Below, in pieces: positions 14,501-29,500 of a stretch of 64,000 bases of DNA. The DNA is taken from NCBI RefSeq assembly GCF_051106095.1, contig NC_135793.1:4135501-4199500 (forward strand), written 5' to 3'. The translations under genes and the position numbers were made by a program. The number at the start of each line of letters is the position of its first letter. The first letter of the stretch is position 1. Source of the stretch: Pogona vitticeps (taxonomy: Eukaryota; Chordata; Lepidosauria; Squamata; Agamidae). The notes below the pieces were generated by a model. It saw only the letters and a program-made list of their open reading frames with translations. It did not search any database and had not been told where the DNA came from.

Positions 14501-17500
14501 GTGCCGGATCCTATTTCTTTTTCAATACTGTTGACCAGCTGGAATGTTCATAAACATCCCGTAACACATCAGCAGCTAAGCCAATATCCAGAAGGGCATC
14601 TGAGTCACATGAAGAGAGTAGCAGCCAAGGTTTCAAAAACAAGAACGTGTCCTACAGTGTTTTAGTTATTGTTATGGAAATTATCTTCTTTTGATAAGGG
14701 CAATAAATGGCCAAAATGCTTACTTTAGAAACCTAGCATACTCATGAGTTTTAATCTTGTACACCATTTGTGACAATGATAGGTACCTAAAAGGTTATCC
14801 CAAATTATTTTCAACAAAGGTACATTGTTGAATAAATTTCAGATGCCCCTATAGGCTGAAATCCTGTTCTTTATCATAGTAAGTTGCACTATAGTGGGCC
14901 CATTGAATCAGTAGGGATTGAATGAGTCAACTCCTAAAAGTTCAGTTGAATCAAATGGGACTACTCTAGTGTGGCCTCCTTTAGACTAGTAAATTGCAAC
15001 TAGTAAGCACATTTGTGTGAAGGAGTTGACTTACCAAATCTCTACTGATTCATTGGGCTTACTCTAGTACAACTTAACTATGTTAAGCACAGGATTTCAT
15101 CCATAGTTTATACTTCTGCTCTGGAAGTGCCTTATATCCTTTTTCACTATGTTTAGATAAATTAAGGCTAGGGTTGCTTTACAGAATAAAGTTTTGATTG
15201 TTTGGAAGATGTGTGTAAGCTCAGTTGTCAAGCGCTAACAGGCATTTGCCCTATTCATTGGCTTTTAAAAATATTCTAAACCCGAATACATTTTATATGC
15301 ATTCTGTAAAACTGAGAACCTTACTAAGCCTGTTTTGAGGCAGTCAGGATCTGTAGATGTATCTTGTGTGATCACACTTTTCTTTCTGCAAGGGTCTTGT
15401 GAAGGCTTTTAAGGAATTAATAGGATTAACGTTTTATGGATTTGCTTTTTGGTCTTGACTAAAATTGTGGCTAAGTAAAGTTTGAAGTAATTCGTCACTT
15501 ACCTGACATGAAAAATTCCTCACTCATTTAGTTGAATTAACAGGGGAATATGTCATCTTCTATCTTTTATCAGACTGCTTTATATTACAAGTTTAGAAGC
15601 AATTAAAAGTTGCTTAAGCAGGCACTTTCTATGCATGTCTAAACATATACGTACCCTAATTTTAGTCTCAAAGTAGTGCAATGAAGCAGTCTTCCAAATT
15701 AAGCCAACATTATTACTAGGTCTTATTCTTTCCCTACTCAGTCCCTAGTTGCTTTTGGCTTCAAAGAATGAGGGGCCTGACTTTCATGAAGCTTCCCACC
15801 TGCTCAGAGTTTGATCATCTGTAGGCCAATTTTGCTCACCACAGAGGACTAGACTGATTTACAAGCCTGTAACAAAGATATGGAAGACTTTAAGAGATTG
15901 GTTAGAGGTTTCGGCATGCTTTCTTGGCTTTCAGTATTGAAGGTAATGGCTCTCCTGCACTAAACACAGCAGGGCCACATTCTTGAGGTTTAAACAGAAT
16001 GTGCTTCTGTATGGGAACTGCACCATTAAGTGCATGCTCATCGGAGAAAAATGTACTGATTGTGTGATGTTAGTTGAAGGATCTGTGCAAGAATTCGCCT
16101 TCTAAGATTCAGAAATACTGCCAGTGCACATGGTTTAATGTGCATGGCTGTGCCTTCAAAATTAGACACGATCTGTTGACACCACAGAAAGTAACAGACA
16201 ATCTCATTGTCTTTTAAAGAATGAGGAGGGGGGGAACAGGGGCTTTTGTGTAGATCTCGTAGTGACTGAATACACATATACTTGGAAGTACATAATATTA
16301 TTTCTTCCATTCTTGAAAGGCCTAAAGATTGATTAACTTTTTTTTTTATATGGCTGAACTTCAGAAGGTAACAAGCGGGATCCAGGTGTAGAGCCATCTG
16401 GGGAGGCTCTGTCGGCTTACAAATAGAAACACGCTGGAGATACTGGGGCTTTCAAACCCACCCCGCAACATGACTTTAAACATCAAAATTTCCTATCCTC
16501 TGCCATTCTCTTTTCAGTACTTCTGTTTCTGAGTTCTCTGTTACAGTCTTTGATCTCTTTCTATATTTTCCTTTTAATTTCATGTTTCAGAAAAGTATTT
16601 TGATATGAAGAAGAACCAGTGCAAAGAAGGTCTGGACATTTACAAAAAATTCTTAGCCAGAATGACCAAACTATCAGAATTCCTCAAAGTGGCCGAGGTA
16701 AATAAATCCAGTATCAGCAGTAATATGTCATCTAGCTCTCTGTACTGGTACAGTCATAAGTGCACAGGGTTGTAACTCTTCCCTCTTCATTTTGTGCAAA
16801 CCTAGATTTCATGTGATTGTTGGATGTAAAAAAAAACCCACACCTCACTATATGCCGTTAAATGGATTTATTTTGAAAAAGCCCGCTGTTACTGATTAAC
16901 AAGTGTCTAATGTTGAGAAATGTTTTTTTACAAAAAAAATGTTCATTGAAACTGGTTTTCGAGTCTAATGTCAAAATGCTGATAGGACGTGAAATGCATC
17001 GGTGCTGCTTAAGAAATATCTTGCAGGATCTCTATATGAATTTCAGCCGAGCAATGGCATTTAGAGTTGTACCAGTTCAGAAAGCTCTTCATGTCCTTCC
17101 TGATTCCTTAGCTTTTATGTAGACATTCAGATCCACAGTTCTTTCTTTTCATAGCCACTGCATGTAGTAATGTACATTTTTTTCCCTTTTTTGTGAACCC
17201 AGCAAGTTGGAATTGATCAGGGTGACATTCCAGATCTTACTCAGGTCAGTGTACATTTCATATTAATTTAAGCCCTTTGTCCCTTTGTGGTTTTTAACTG
17301 TTAGTATTCCATTCTACACATTCTGCAAAGTCATTCTTTTCCATATATATATGTATGTATACACACGATATATGGAAATATGTGTCATTTTCCCTGTGAT
17401 TTGTTTTGTTTGTATAAGTAGTGTGTTTGAGCATTAGCAAGTAGTTTTGTAACTAAGTTGATCTGGTCAGTAATATTGCTAAAGATTTATTGAGAGTTTA

Positions 17501-20500
17501 TTTTAAAGCAACAGCAACAGGATGAATGTCTTTTTTCCTAAAATATATGGATTACCACCCAGTGATCAGAGCGAACTCTTGTTTTGTTCAAATAATGTTT
17601 TTTCCCCTTCAGATTAATCAACCAGGATAGTGAGACCATTCTCATGTGCATAACACAGCTTTCTTCTTAAAAAATCCTCTCCCCCTTAGCATTATAGTTC
17701 AGTGCTACCCTGTTTCCCCAAAAATAAGACAGGGTCTTATATTAATTTTTGCTCCAAAAAACTCACCAGGACTTATTTTCAGGGGATGTTTTATTTTACA
17801 GTCATGTCATCTTCTGGATGCTGCACAAGGGTGGAGGGCGGGGTTTCGCTTAACTGGGGCTTGTTTATGGGGTAGGGCTTATATTACGAGCATCCTGAAA
17901 AATCATACTAGGGCTTATTTTCAGGGAAACAGGGTAGAGACAGGGTGGGTTTGATTTAAGTCAAATCGACAATTTCATTCATGATTTAAGTTTTTAAAAA
18001 TTGATTTTTTTGACAATTTAAATCAATTTTTAAATTAAATCGTGATTTAAATCAGTTGGATTTTTTTAAAAAATTGATACTTTTCTTATGCTGGGTAGAG
18101 CATATAGAGAATTCAGCAAAGTTATTTTTTGGGATATAATCCATGGCTGTCTGAAATAATCCATTGGTGGCTTGAAATAATCCATGGCTGTCTCGGGGCG
18201 GGGGGGGGTGTCAGCTTTTTTAAAGGAGAAGTTATAAACAGACAGAAGTAAAGTTGTTTCTTAGATCCTAGCAGAAATATACATTGTCGGTCCTGAAAAC
18301 TATAATTTTCTGCATTTTTTAACTGGTGAGGACACCTAGGATGCAGGAGTGTAGCTGCGTTGCAGCCGTAAAGGGTTGGGAAAGGATAATAGTTCTATGG
18401 AAGACTGCATGTTTTACAGTATCTGGAAAAGGTCCAGGTTTTCAATTTTTTAGGATCTCTCCTTTCAAGAGTTTGTTGGTAGGTGTATAGAAGAACTTGA
18501 TATGGGATCTTAGAAAGAATTGGCCAGTCATTGTTGAAAATAATAGACTAGATAGGTAAGGGAGTGGTGTGACTCAGTGTAAAGGCAGTATTATGAGATG
18601 GACTGTACAGGATTGGTTCATATAGATCAGCACCATAGACAGGATGAAAAATTCTTTCTGCTCAACATAGAATTTAAATAGGTTTGCATGGTAAAATACC
18701 CCATCCATTGCCTCCGTAGCTCTATTTTTGTTTCCTTTGAACTATTGATGAACTAGCTCTATGAAAGCCGCTTCTGTTTCTTCTTCTACTTTGCATGTGC
18801 TTAACCTCTTGTACTCATGTACCTGTGCCACCTTCTGAGATCAACTCATGTGAAAGAACTCCCAACTTTAAAGAACTGCTTAGTTTCTTCATTTTCAGTT
18901 GGCCCACCTATTGGGATCAGATTGCACCCCACTCATTGCTTTGTTAGCAACCTGGGCACCCTGTCAGTGTAACTAGTTAAGCCAGTCCCATCATTGTGGC
19001 GTGATGCCTTAGAGCAGTGGTCCCAACCTTGGGCGTCCATATGTTCCTGGGCTACAACACCCAGAAGCCTTCACCACCAACTCTGCTGGCCAGGATTTCT
19101 GGGAGTTGAAGTCCAAGAACGTCTGGAGGCCCAAGGTTGGGGACCACCGGTCTAGAGCCAAACGTTTTGGAAGAACCTTTCCTTGGAGTCTTTTTAGGGG
19201 AAGCGGTGTTCCTTCCTACAGTATTAACTCCTTTAGTGAAATCATACCTCAGGAACGTCAGACTTGTGCATCAGCTTGAGGATGTTCTTGGAACTGCCGT
19301 GTCATAAGCAAGAAACCACAATTGTATAATGTAGGCTATTGATAAAAAGAAGGAATTTGTTTTTTTAAACGAAAGCACGTATACAAATCTGAAAATACTG
19401 CTGTTTCAGACAGCCTCAAATGTGGGGAATGAAATGGCATCTAGGTCTTGAGCTGACAATCCATGTTGAAAAAGGAGCCAAAGAAACGTTGAACTGATCT
19501 GTCAAGCTGTTAATGTTGCACCTCTTGAAGCATTGGGCTATAGTGGTATACTTGTCAAGAAGCTTTATTGCCAGAATGTCTGATTGCCTTGGGAGTAGGT
19601 TTTGCAAGGAAGGGAGAGGTCAGAAATTCAGACCATCAGTTTATTTATTTGTTGACTAAAATTACATCATTTCACTTTGCTGTTGTCTCTTAATCTTTGT
19701 TTCAGTAGCGAGCCTTCCTTCCCAGAAATTGTGAGAGTCTCATAATAATTATCTTTGCCCAACGTTTTAGTGTACAGTATACCGTCATCTGTGTCATTTT
19801 CTGTCTACTTTGCTGACTATAACATGGGTTTTAAAACTAGGGCTTTGACTTAATTTGTTAAAAAATTAATTGGTTTCCCATAATAATTCATTATGGTCTT
19901 TAGCAATAAGTTCATGTTATCTAGTTTGTTTCTACTGGGTGCTAATTTGGGCCTTTTCTCCCCTTCCTCTGTTTCCCACATGAGGAAGTTTCTTGTTTCA
20001 AATTTCACTTCCTCATGATATCCAGTCAGGTGTATGACTTGAGCATTATGCTGGCACTGGGAGATTCAGGTTCAAGTCCCTAGTGAGCCATGAAACCCAC
20101 CTTGAAACCTTGGGTCAGTCACATTTCTAGCTCAGTCTCCTTCACTGGACTGATGTGATGATTGGGGTAGAGTAAGGAAAAGTCATGTCTACTGCTTTGA
20201 GCTCATGGAGGAAAAAATTATTTATTTATTTTATTTATATCCCGCCCATCTAGACCGAAGTCTACTCTGGGCGGCTGACAACACTCAAGAATAATAAAAA
20301 AATAAAACAGCAATATGAATACAATTAAAAATAATAAATAATTTAGACATTGACCTGCCTAAAGAGCCAGGTCTTGAGTTGGCTCTTAAAAACACCCAGC
20401 GAGGGAGCCAGACAAATTTCTTATGGGGAGATTGTTCCAGAGGCAGAGGCGAGGGGCCACTGCTAATGATGGTGATATAACATGGGTTTTTAATCATCTA

Positions 20501-23500
20501 AATGTAATATTAATATTTCTGTTGTAGAATTAAAATCCATGGGCTGGTATCTGTTTTGTTAGTCTCAAATAGAGAGTAGACTCATTGAAACAATTGCTGA
20601 ATGGTAAGTCAGACATTAAGTACATCCTGTTGAATCGGTGGGTCTGCTCTTGTTGAGATTAACCATAAGATACTGACCTTTGACGGTCTTAGGTCTGGAT
20701 CTATTATGTCCATACTCTTTCTGTTTTTAACATATTCCTGAAAAGCTTAATTTAGTACTCTCTTCTCGCTGGTTCCTTAGTGTCCTTAGTCCTTTGAAGA
20801 TATTCTTTGGAAGTCATAAACAGTACTGTACAGGATTTTGGCTAATATTACATCTTTCCATCACCTTCCCCCCCCCCCTTTCTCATGCTGTTATCCATCT
20901 CTTCCTTCAAGGAGCACCTGGAGTCCTCTTAGTTTACTTTCCCAACAGCCTTGTGCAGTAGGCCTTGTCTGGTGTGGTGTTTTTCATCTAATAGGAGTTG
21001 TGGGAATGCCATGCTTAGGCTCTGCTCAGCTTCAGCCGAGCCCTCTGGACGCACCTTCTATTTCTTGCAAGTAAGAAAGAGACAGAAGGAGTGCTAGGCC
21101 CAGATACTATGTTGGTATCAAGGGTTTCTTATTTCTCCAGGCTTTCTGTTCCTCCTCTGTTTATTCACATACGCATCATCAAATTGAGCGTCACAAATCA
21201 GTCTATTATGCTGTTTTGGCTTTATCTCTAATTCTTATCAAAATGTAAAGATTAAAGGCAAAGATTTTTTGTTCAGATGCCATTTGATCTCTTGTGAGCC
21301 GCTTGGCAGACTTTCAAACAAGCTTCAAGAATTAAAACTGGTTGCAATAACTAGATTTTTGTATAAATACGTACCTATGGCATTGTTTAATGGAATGCAA
21401 TTAATTCATGGTATCTATATAGATGAGAGGTCACTGTAGTGTTAAATAAGGTGCAGATCAAATAACATATAGGAATTGAGTTTTACTTTTTTTCTCACGT
21501 TCACATTACACCTTTTTCTGACATTTCTAAATTCTAAAATAGTCAGCATGGTGAAATGAAAATAGGGTTGTGGAATGGGCAGCTCTGAGCATTATTCTAG
21601 CTTCAAGAGAACTTGTTGTTGTCGTCATCTTGTTAGAGAAACCTTTGCATGTGTACTTGAGAACTCTTGTTTGGCAGAGAGACATACAGGGTGTCAGATC
21701 CACGTGAACCAAGGGTGTATCCCCTCAAATGCAACCACAGAAGTTCTGTTTGGAATGCAAACATGGTGCTTCTGCCCTCTCGTGAGCATGAAGATGGGTG
21801 GAGGTTGTCCCAGGATCTTCATGAAGATCCTTGCCACCTCCCTTGCTCCAGAGATGAGAGAAAGAACTGGGGAAATTTTTCAGCAGATGCTGGACCAAGG
21901 GGCCTGGAAACAAAATGAAAATGTTGTGGGGATTTTCCGGAGCCTGAGCACTCCACGGATGGAGGGCGTGCAGGCCTGTGGATCGCTCCCTCCTGTTTGG
22001 GAATAGCCTGCTGGATGCCAGCATGCAGGGGGGTTGCAAGACGCCTTCGAGCGGGGCCTTCCGAGACTGGAGGCGCCTTGGGTTGGAGGTAGAGCCAGAC
22101 TGACTGGTGATTTCCTCAGGATGTCCAGCCAGTGGATTCGTTTAAAGGTGTGCCGCTGCCCCTCAGGCGACATTCAAGGGGAACTTTTATGTTGGTGCTG
22201 ATTTTCGTCATAAAAGACCCCCAGAAAAATCCTTGTTAAAAAGCCTCGAATCAATTGCAGTTAACCAATCCTTTGGCTGAATTTTAAGAAGCAATCCAGG
22301 GGAGCGGCTGGCGGTCAGTGGCAAGGTGACTTTTCCCTGTTTCAGCCCCCAATTTGCCAGTTAGAAAAGGATGGTGTGTAGCAGTTGGACGTTTTGAAAT
22401 CCTGGCGAAGCTGCGTCCAGTGGAAGTGAAAGAGACTGGGCTTCATGGAACCCTCTCTTGACCTGGGCAGAAGATCGCTTTGTATGTTCCTAATATATGT
22501 AGTGGCAGCATAGGGTGGTAGGTAGTAGTTGTGGGAGCATCGTGGAAAATGGGAATGGAGGCCGTTATTCTTTCTGAGCACCTTGCTGTGATGACAAGTC
22601 ATCTCTCTGGAATTTGGAGCAGAGAAAATTCTTTCTTGAAAGTTATAATGCTTCTGATCCAACACACGTTTGATGGGAATTTTAACTTTAGGCTCCCAGC
22701 AGTCTGCTTGAAGCACTGGAGCAACATTTGGCTTCTCTGGAAGGAAAGAAAACCAAGGAGGTTTCAGCTGCCAGCAGGTAAGTTGCCCTTGGATGGCAAT
22801 TTAGGTATGGATTCTTGCCGTGGCAAAGATGTCTGTCTGGGGGAAAGATATCTCTCTCTCTCTCTCATTCTCTTCACGTGTCTCAATTGACCTCACATAG
22901 CAGAGGCGTTCATCTCTGTTAGTAACAGCCATCGCCAGAACCTTAGCCCTCCTACTCCCTGTCTCTGTGCCAGGAAGAAGAGACGCTGGTGCTAGAGCGA
23001 GGGATGGCATCCATCCGACAATGTCAGAGGTGCCAAGGATTCACTGCATTGCAACTCCCCCCCCCCCCACACACACACAGAGTCTCAAAGTACCTGCTCC
23101 TGTGATCTGATTTTAAGAGAAGGGGAAAGAAGCAGGGGTAATCAGAGGCTGGCATGGGGAAAATTTAGGCCTGGCCTTTTTCCTCCTTTCCCCAGTCCCT
23201 GGTGAATTTTGAACAGAATCCCCTGTTATCATCCACTTTTTATGTTAGATGATATGAGCTTGCACATGACTTTTCAGATGGCCATCCTGTGAGTTGAAGA
23301 CACTTCAGAAATCTGTATTTCTCTTTACTTTGTGTGAGCAAACAACTTGGATCTAGTGATAACTCTAGAAAACTCCGGTTTCACTAGATCCAGATTTTTC
23401 TTTTACATTTTCTGAGTTTTTAACCAGTTTTTAATATCTTCTTCACTGTGAAGCTTTTTGTGGCAGCCCAAAGCACAATCCTGTGCTTATTTCCTTGGAT

Positions 23501-26500
23501 TCGAGCCCCTTTCCATTGTAGTCCACTGTTTTCCCAGAAAACTGTGGACAGGTTTGGAAGCTTTTGTGACTTCCTACTATCTTTGCTATGCTTGGAGAAG
23601 TCTCAAGGTGCGGGGCTTGAATTCAGGCCTCGCCGGACTCTCAAAGGAAACATTTGGCTTCTCTGGGAAAAGATGGGAATTTGTTTAAGCTCAGAGATGT
23701 TAAGTGTGCATGTTGCGTGCCTTCTGAAAATTCCAGGGCCAGCACTCTGTCCAGTGCGGTTTCCACGCTTGCCAACACAGGAATGTCCTTCAGTAAAATG
23801 GATGAAAGAGAGAAACAGCAGGCCTTGGAGGAGGAGCAGGCCAGGCTGCAAGCTCTAAAGGTACGGTTTCTTTTTTGGAGCGTGAAGCATAAATTGTATA
23901 CATAGTTTTGGCAACTCTCTTTCAGTAGGTCTGCGGAAAAGACTAAACCTCCCTTTAATCATTAAACCGCACCGTGCTTCTGCAAGCTGTTTTCCTTTGC
24001 AGTTTTAAAATATGTCTTGTATCTTCAGAAGGTGAGACATATTATGTGTGTTGGGAATGGCTGGTTTCATCCATCTGGTGTAGGTGTAGTTTTGTTCATT
24101 TCTAACACCGCACTGACTGCATATTCTTGCTTGTTTTAAAGATTTGGGGATGGAGGTTGCAGCTAAGTCTGTCCGACCCTCCTTGAATTCTGCAGAGATA
24201 GAGAGAGAGAGCCTTCTTTGTTCTTTTCGATCCAGATCAAGGAGGTTTGAATGTGTTCGGGCTTTGACTGGGTCATGAGATTCAGCTGAAATTGTCTACT
24301 ACTGATTTTCCTGGAAAAAAGTTATAAATGAGATTTGTTGGCTGGTTCCAGAATGAGGATGTGGGTTAATTTCTGCAAGTTCGTTAAGTTTCAGTTCCAT
24401 TTTCATATAGTCTCAGTAATGGAAATGATGCTGCTCCTGCAATTTCTTATTAAATGCTTTCTTGCACAACTATTTATGTGGCAGGAACAGCGACTGAGAG
24501 AGATTTCTGTGGTGTCAAATTCTACTTCCACATCTGCCTCGCCAAGCACTTTATCAGGGAAAAGCGTGAACACCAATGCCACTGTTGACATCTTTGCAAC
24601 GCCTGCACCCACCACCAATAGGTAAGAGTTTTTACAGCACCAGAGCAGATGAGACAAGGAACCTATCGCCAGAGCTAGACATGGGCATGAACCACCCATT
24701 CATTTCTCAGCTCAACAGTTGTTTGGCGCTTCAAAGCCCCGCCTCCTCCGGCAGGCGCCCGCTCAGAGGCAGCGGTCTGGCTTCCCTGCCCCGCCTCCTC
24801 TGGGCGCTACCTCTGAGTGGGCGCCTGCTGGAGGAGACAGGGCTTTGAAGTGCCAGATGGATCAATGTTCAGCGGATCAGTGAACCAGCACAAACTGCCA
24901 AGCCAGTAGTTCGTGCCCATCTCTACTTAGAGTTCTATTCTTCATGCTGAAATGTTTGGGATTGAAAAACTACCCTGAATTAAAGGTTACCAGCTGAGAA
25001 AAGTCAATAGGAGGTTTTTTTAATTTTCTTTTTCACTTTTCAAGATGTATTTGTTTACAAGTGGAAACCCAGAATGTGTTGTAACACTTGTGGAGGTCAG
25101 CAAGCCCTGTTCTGGAATAAGTCCCTGTAGAATCTCATTTGTGGGTTGCAGAACAGAACTGTAACAATAGTCCTGCAAACAAAAGTAATTCTGTCCTCCT
25201 TTTCTTTTCCTGCTAGCGTTGTAATCAACAAATTGAATAATGAGGATTAGATCATTGCTTCCCCTGATAGGGATACATGGATTTATTTCCTTGCATGAGA
25301 TTTTTATCACCTAATTAATCTGTTTTCCTCTGAACAGGTCTCTTAAAAATCAATTTACAAATGGGAAAGACTTAACTTTTTATCTGACTCTGTGCTGTCT
25401 GGTATTATGCAAACTCTAGAGAAAATTACTGTATATAGCTCTGAAATACCTGCTTTTGTACAATCATCCCTCCACCTGTGCTGTGGTTTCAGTTCCAGAG
25501 AGCTAAGGGCTTCATCCCGGTGAATGGAAATGAAGCCGTTTGCAGACACATCTTCATGCTTTACATAAAGATCGGGTCGAATTTGGTTATTTGGCTCATA
25601 AGAAATAATTAAATAATGATAATTTAATATATAGACTAGTGAATGTCAATATTTGAAGTTATGTTCTTCTTAAAACCCTCAGCATGCCCAACCTTTCTAC
25701 GGATCTCTTTGACCTTCAGCCAGCGTTTGTTCCTACAGTACAGAGTACTCCAGCCATAGCAACGTCTGTAAGCAGTGCCTGGGGAGGTAAGCTTGGTGTT
25801 GAGGCTCAACAGAACCTTGGAATTCTGTCCTCAATAAGCTGTAGCCTTTTAAATTAAATCAGACTGCACTAAATACACAAGCAATCTCTTTTGTCATGAA
25901 TCTTGCCTTCATTCAGCGATCTGGCAGAACAGCGCAGAGCAAAAAGGTTAACACCTGTTGCTGCACTCGCGAGGCTTTTCTCCGGAACGTGCTGAAATCT
26001 TCTGTATTCACATTTCTGTTTATATACCCTCATTTGGCGAAGCTGAATTATTTTTTTTTCCCCTGACTCGTTTGAATAAAGGCATTAAACTACAACAAGC
26101 CGTCTTGGCTGGGAGTACATAAAAATAGGAATCATGAAACACACAAGTACATGAGATGGAGATTAGCTAGTTATAAACTTGTTTTGCGTAGCCAGAGAAT
26201 ATTGCATAATTAGGCAGCAGAGGTAAGAGGCTGTGTTAGGTCGACTGGATTCGTGTTGCTTTTCTGTTTCACGTTGCTGAGGTCAACATCTGTGCATATG
26301 AAGTGTATAAACCCGTTGTCAGGGAGCAAACCACTTCCTCTTCAGTCCACTGAAATGACAACCCACCCACAGCCCCTTCGGATCCAGCGAATAGCCAAGG
26401 GTCTTGGGCACCTGAACGGCTGGTGGTTCAGCCCATGTGGAAACCCTCAAGTTCTGATGCTGGAACTCCTGCAGCAAAGGGCCTGTGTTTATCCTTTGGG

Positions 26501-29500
26501 AGCCTGACCAACCCATGCAGCGTTATCAACTAGCCGTCACGTGCTCAAGGCTGCTCAACGCCATGAGCTGCCAGCTATGAGATGAATTCTGTGACCGTAG
26601 CAGCCAGTCAGAGTGGCTCCTCCAGGGAATAAACTGACATCACCTACTAAAGCTATCAGGGAGCCAGCTGAAGGAACAAGGGTGTCTGCCTTGCATGGTG
26701 CCATTGAGCAAGCACATGCAAAATACTTTCCCACGTTCATGGGTGTTGGCTGTCATTCCAAAGAATGCTTGAAAAATGAATTCTCTACTTTCTTTTAAAA
26801 CAATAGAACTTACCTGGCTAAAACTTTGGGGGGAGACGTTGGAGGCCACACTAGAACCTCAGAGAGGCTCTCTTAATGGGGGTGGAATGATGGCTGCGTG
26901 TGTTGCCAATAGAAAGGTGTCTTAAGCCAAAGAGGCATAAGAGGTTAGACAGGAGGAACACCTCTGATATAAGTATGGTGTGTGATGGTTGCTCTGCAGC
27001 TCAAAGCCCAAAAGATATACAATCTCCTCCTTTGTAATCTTATGAGCGTTGCTCTAAGTATCCCCCAGTATGTGAGACAGTGGTCAAAATCCTGTTGTGT
27101 TAGGTCTGCCTGCACAATGGGAAAGATTCCAGGATGCATGACCCATGTGCCGTCCAAAATTGCAGAAGGAAGAAGCAGCCGGTCCCAGGCAATATCATCA
27201 TTCCGGCTGCTCAGATAGTGCTTCAGCCTTTAAGAACACTTTGTCTTTTTAGCCGTTTCTTATGAAACCAGAAAGTCGTCCTTTCACCCTGTTACTTTCT
27301 TTGCTACCTATTTGTTTGATTCCAGATATCAGATTCTAAGTTTAATTTATTCTATTACAAAAGTGTATCTTTAGCGATAGACTTGCTGTGTTGGTGGGCT
27401 GGGCTAGATAACCCCTAGTCATGTTTCCATTCGTACAGTTTTTTTATTCTTAAAATAGCTATTCTTGTAAGAATTTGTTGACCATTATAATACTTGCTTA
27501 ATTCTTTTTAAATATTTTAAATATTTTGTACTCACTGTTTTTAGATTTTAAACACTGTCTTTTAATTGTTGTAAGCTGCCTTGAGTCCTTTTAAGGAGAA
27601 AGGTGGGGCAAAACTATTTTAAATAAATAAGCTGAACAACCTGCAAGTGGAAATGAGACTACAAAAAGTTTTGTTGTGAGAAATTCAGCTTCGGCTTATG
27701 ATGAGCACATCTGTTGCTTCATTTTATTAACTTTCAAATAATACATCCAACACCTAGATAGGAACAAAAACATTCTGCTGATGTAGGTTCATCCTTGACT
27801 GCCAGTCAGAATCTTCTTCACGTGATCTGTGGCTTGGTGTGCTGTGGACTAGGCAGTGGTTCACACCCTTGGGTGTAGAGTAGTCCCATTGAATTAATGG
27901 GGATTTAGTGAATCAACTCCTCCTTAGATTCCGTTGACTCAAATTGGGGTCCTTTAAATGTGGCATACACTGGGCTGAAAGACCATTGTAACAGGATCTT
28001 GAAATGAAGAAAGTTGTGGGTCTCTTGCATAGAAGACCAGACTGTTGTGGTCATTGGTAAAACTAACTAGCATGAGACCACTGAAAAGCGACCTTGTGCA
28101 AAATAGATCCAGTCCTTGTAATTCTGCTTCTTTGAGCTCTCCACGCTGGGAGTGTTCTCTTCCTGATTGCTACTTACGTTCTGCCTTTGCTCTCTTTTTC
28201 TTACCCCATCATCTACAAGGGCCTTTCTCATCCACAAATGGCTGTGTTGGGTCTCCGCTGCATCTTGACCTCTTTGATATGAAGCCAGTGGAAGAAGCTG
28301 TGAAAAGTACCACCCCTTTTGTAGCCTCTTCCTTTGCCTCCACACAAACCACGGAACTGTTCAGCGGTAAAACATCCTCCAATTTAGTTACAAAGGGACA
28401 CTGCCCTGTTGCTTCTAGGCCAGAACCCGGTGGCTTTTTACCGTATATGGAAGCAAGATTGTGAAAGGACAAGATTGTGATGGACAAGTTGCCCATTGGG
28501 CGACTGAGCATAAAACCGGCATGCAACGCGGTTTGCCTGTTGGCTGTGGCAGCTTCTATGCTTTTCCTTTCATGTGCAGTAAAAAGCGACAGGATTCTGG
28601 CCTTCGTAACGACTTCGTTTAATCTTCTGTTTTTAATCTTAATTTCTCTAATTACACCTGAAAACTGAACTGCAAGTTCTAATTAAAGAGGAGACTTGTT
28701 ATTACCAGTTTTAATTTTAAGATGAAGAGAGAAATACCTATGGAAATGTCTTTTGCATTTAATGTAAGGTTTTGCCCATGCATTTATTTTAAGCTGATGG
28801 GAAGGAGAGTGAATATTGTTCGCTGCAATTCACTCGATGCTGTATGGTCCCTTCTTAAGTTTAGCTCTGTTGTCTTTCATGAAGATTATATGTTACTGCT
28901 CATAAAGTTCTAGGCTTAATTATTTTTACTTTAACAACTTTACAAACATTTGCAGGGTATCCTGTTCCCTCAGCGTCACAGAAAACTGCCTCTTCTACAA
29001 TCAGTGTGGATTTTGATGCTGTATTTGGTGGCAAGTCAGCAGGACATGAGTTTAGAGTTGCATCGGGTAAAGTTACTTAATCACATTTTCTGTGGTGTAC
29101 ATGCATGTGTGTAAGCCAGTATTTACCCATAGCTTTCTAGGGATGTAACTCCAGAACTTGGAAAAATTATGATTTTGGCCTGTGGTCTCCCAGAATCCCT
29201 TAGCTAGCATGGCCAGGGGCCATGTTGGTTGGGAGACTCTTGGACTGAGTTGAGACTTTGTAATCTAAGGATTTTACCAGCAGCGAATCCAATAAATAGA
29301 TGAAGAGTGATATGGTTGCAGGCTGGCCGATTCCCCCTTATCACTTGCCAGTTGCCATTTAGTCGTGGTTTTCTTCCTGTAAATACTGTACAGCTGTTAC
29401 GTAAAGACCATCTAATGTTGTGAGTAGGCATAGCTCAGAGACCAACACTGCTAGATGTTCTTGGAGAGTGCATTAGATATTTGTAGACACTGAGGAGAGG

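Noticed and set aside
21812-21831. Perfect 20-bp palindrome AGGATCTTCATGAAGATCCT
   Set aside because: Short and isolated; no second copy or element around it. It could be chance at this scale.
21575-22006. 143-aa frame in PICALM-like intron 8
   Set aside because: No recognisable domain, splice support or family match; within an intron of a well-supported gene.
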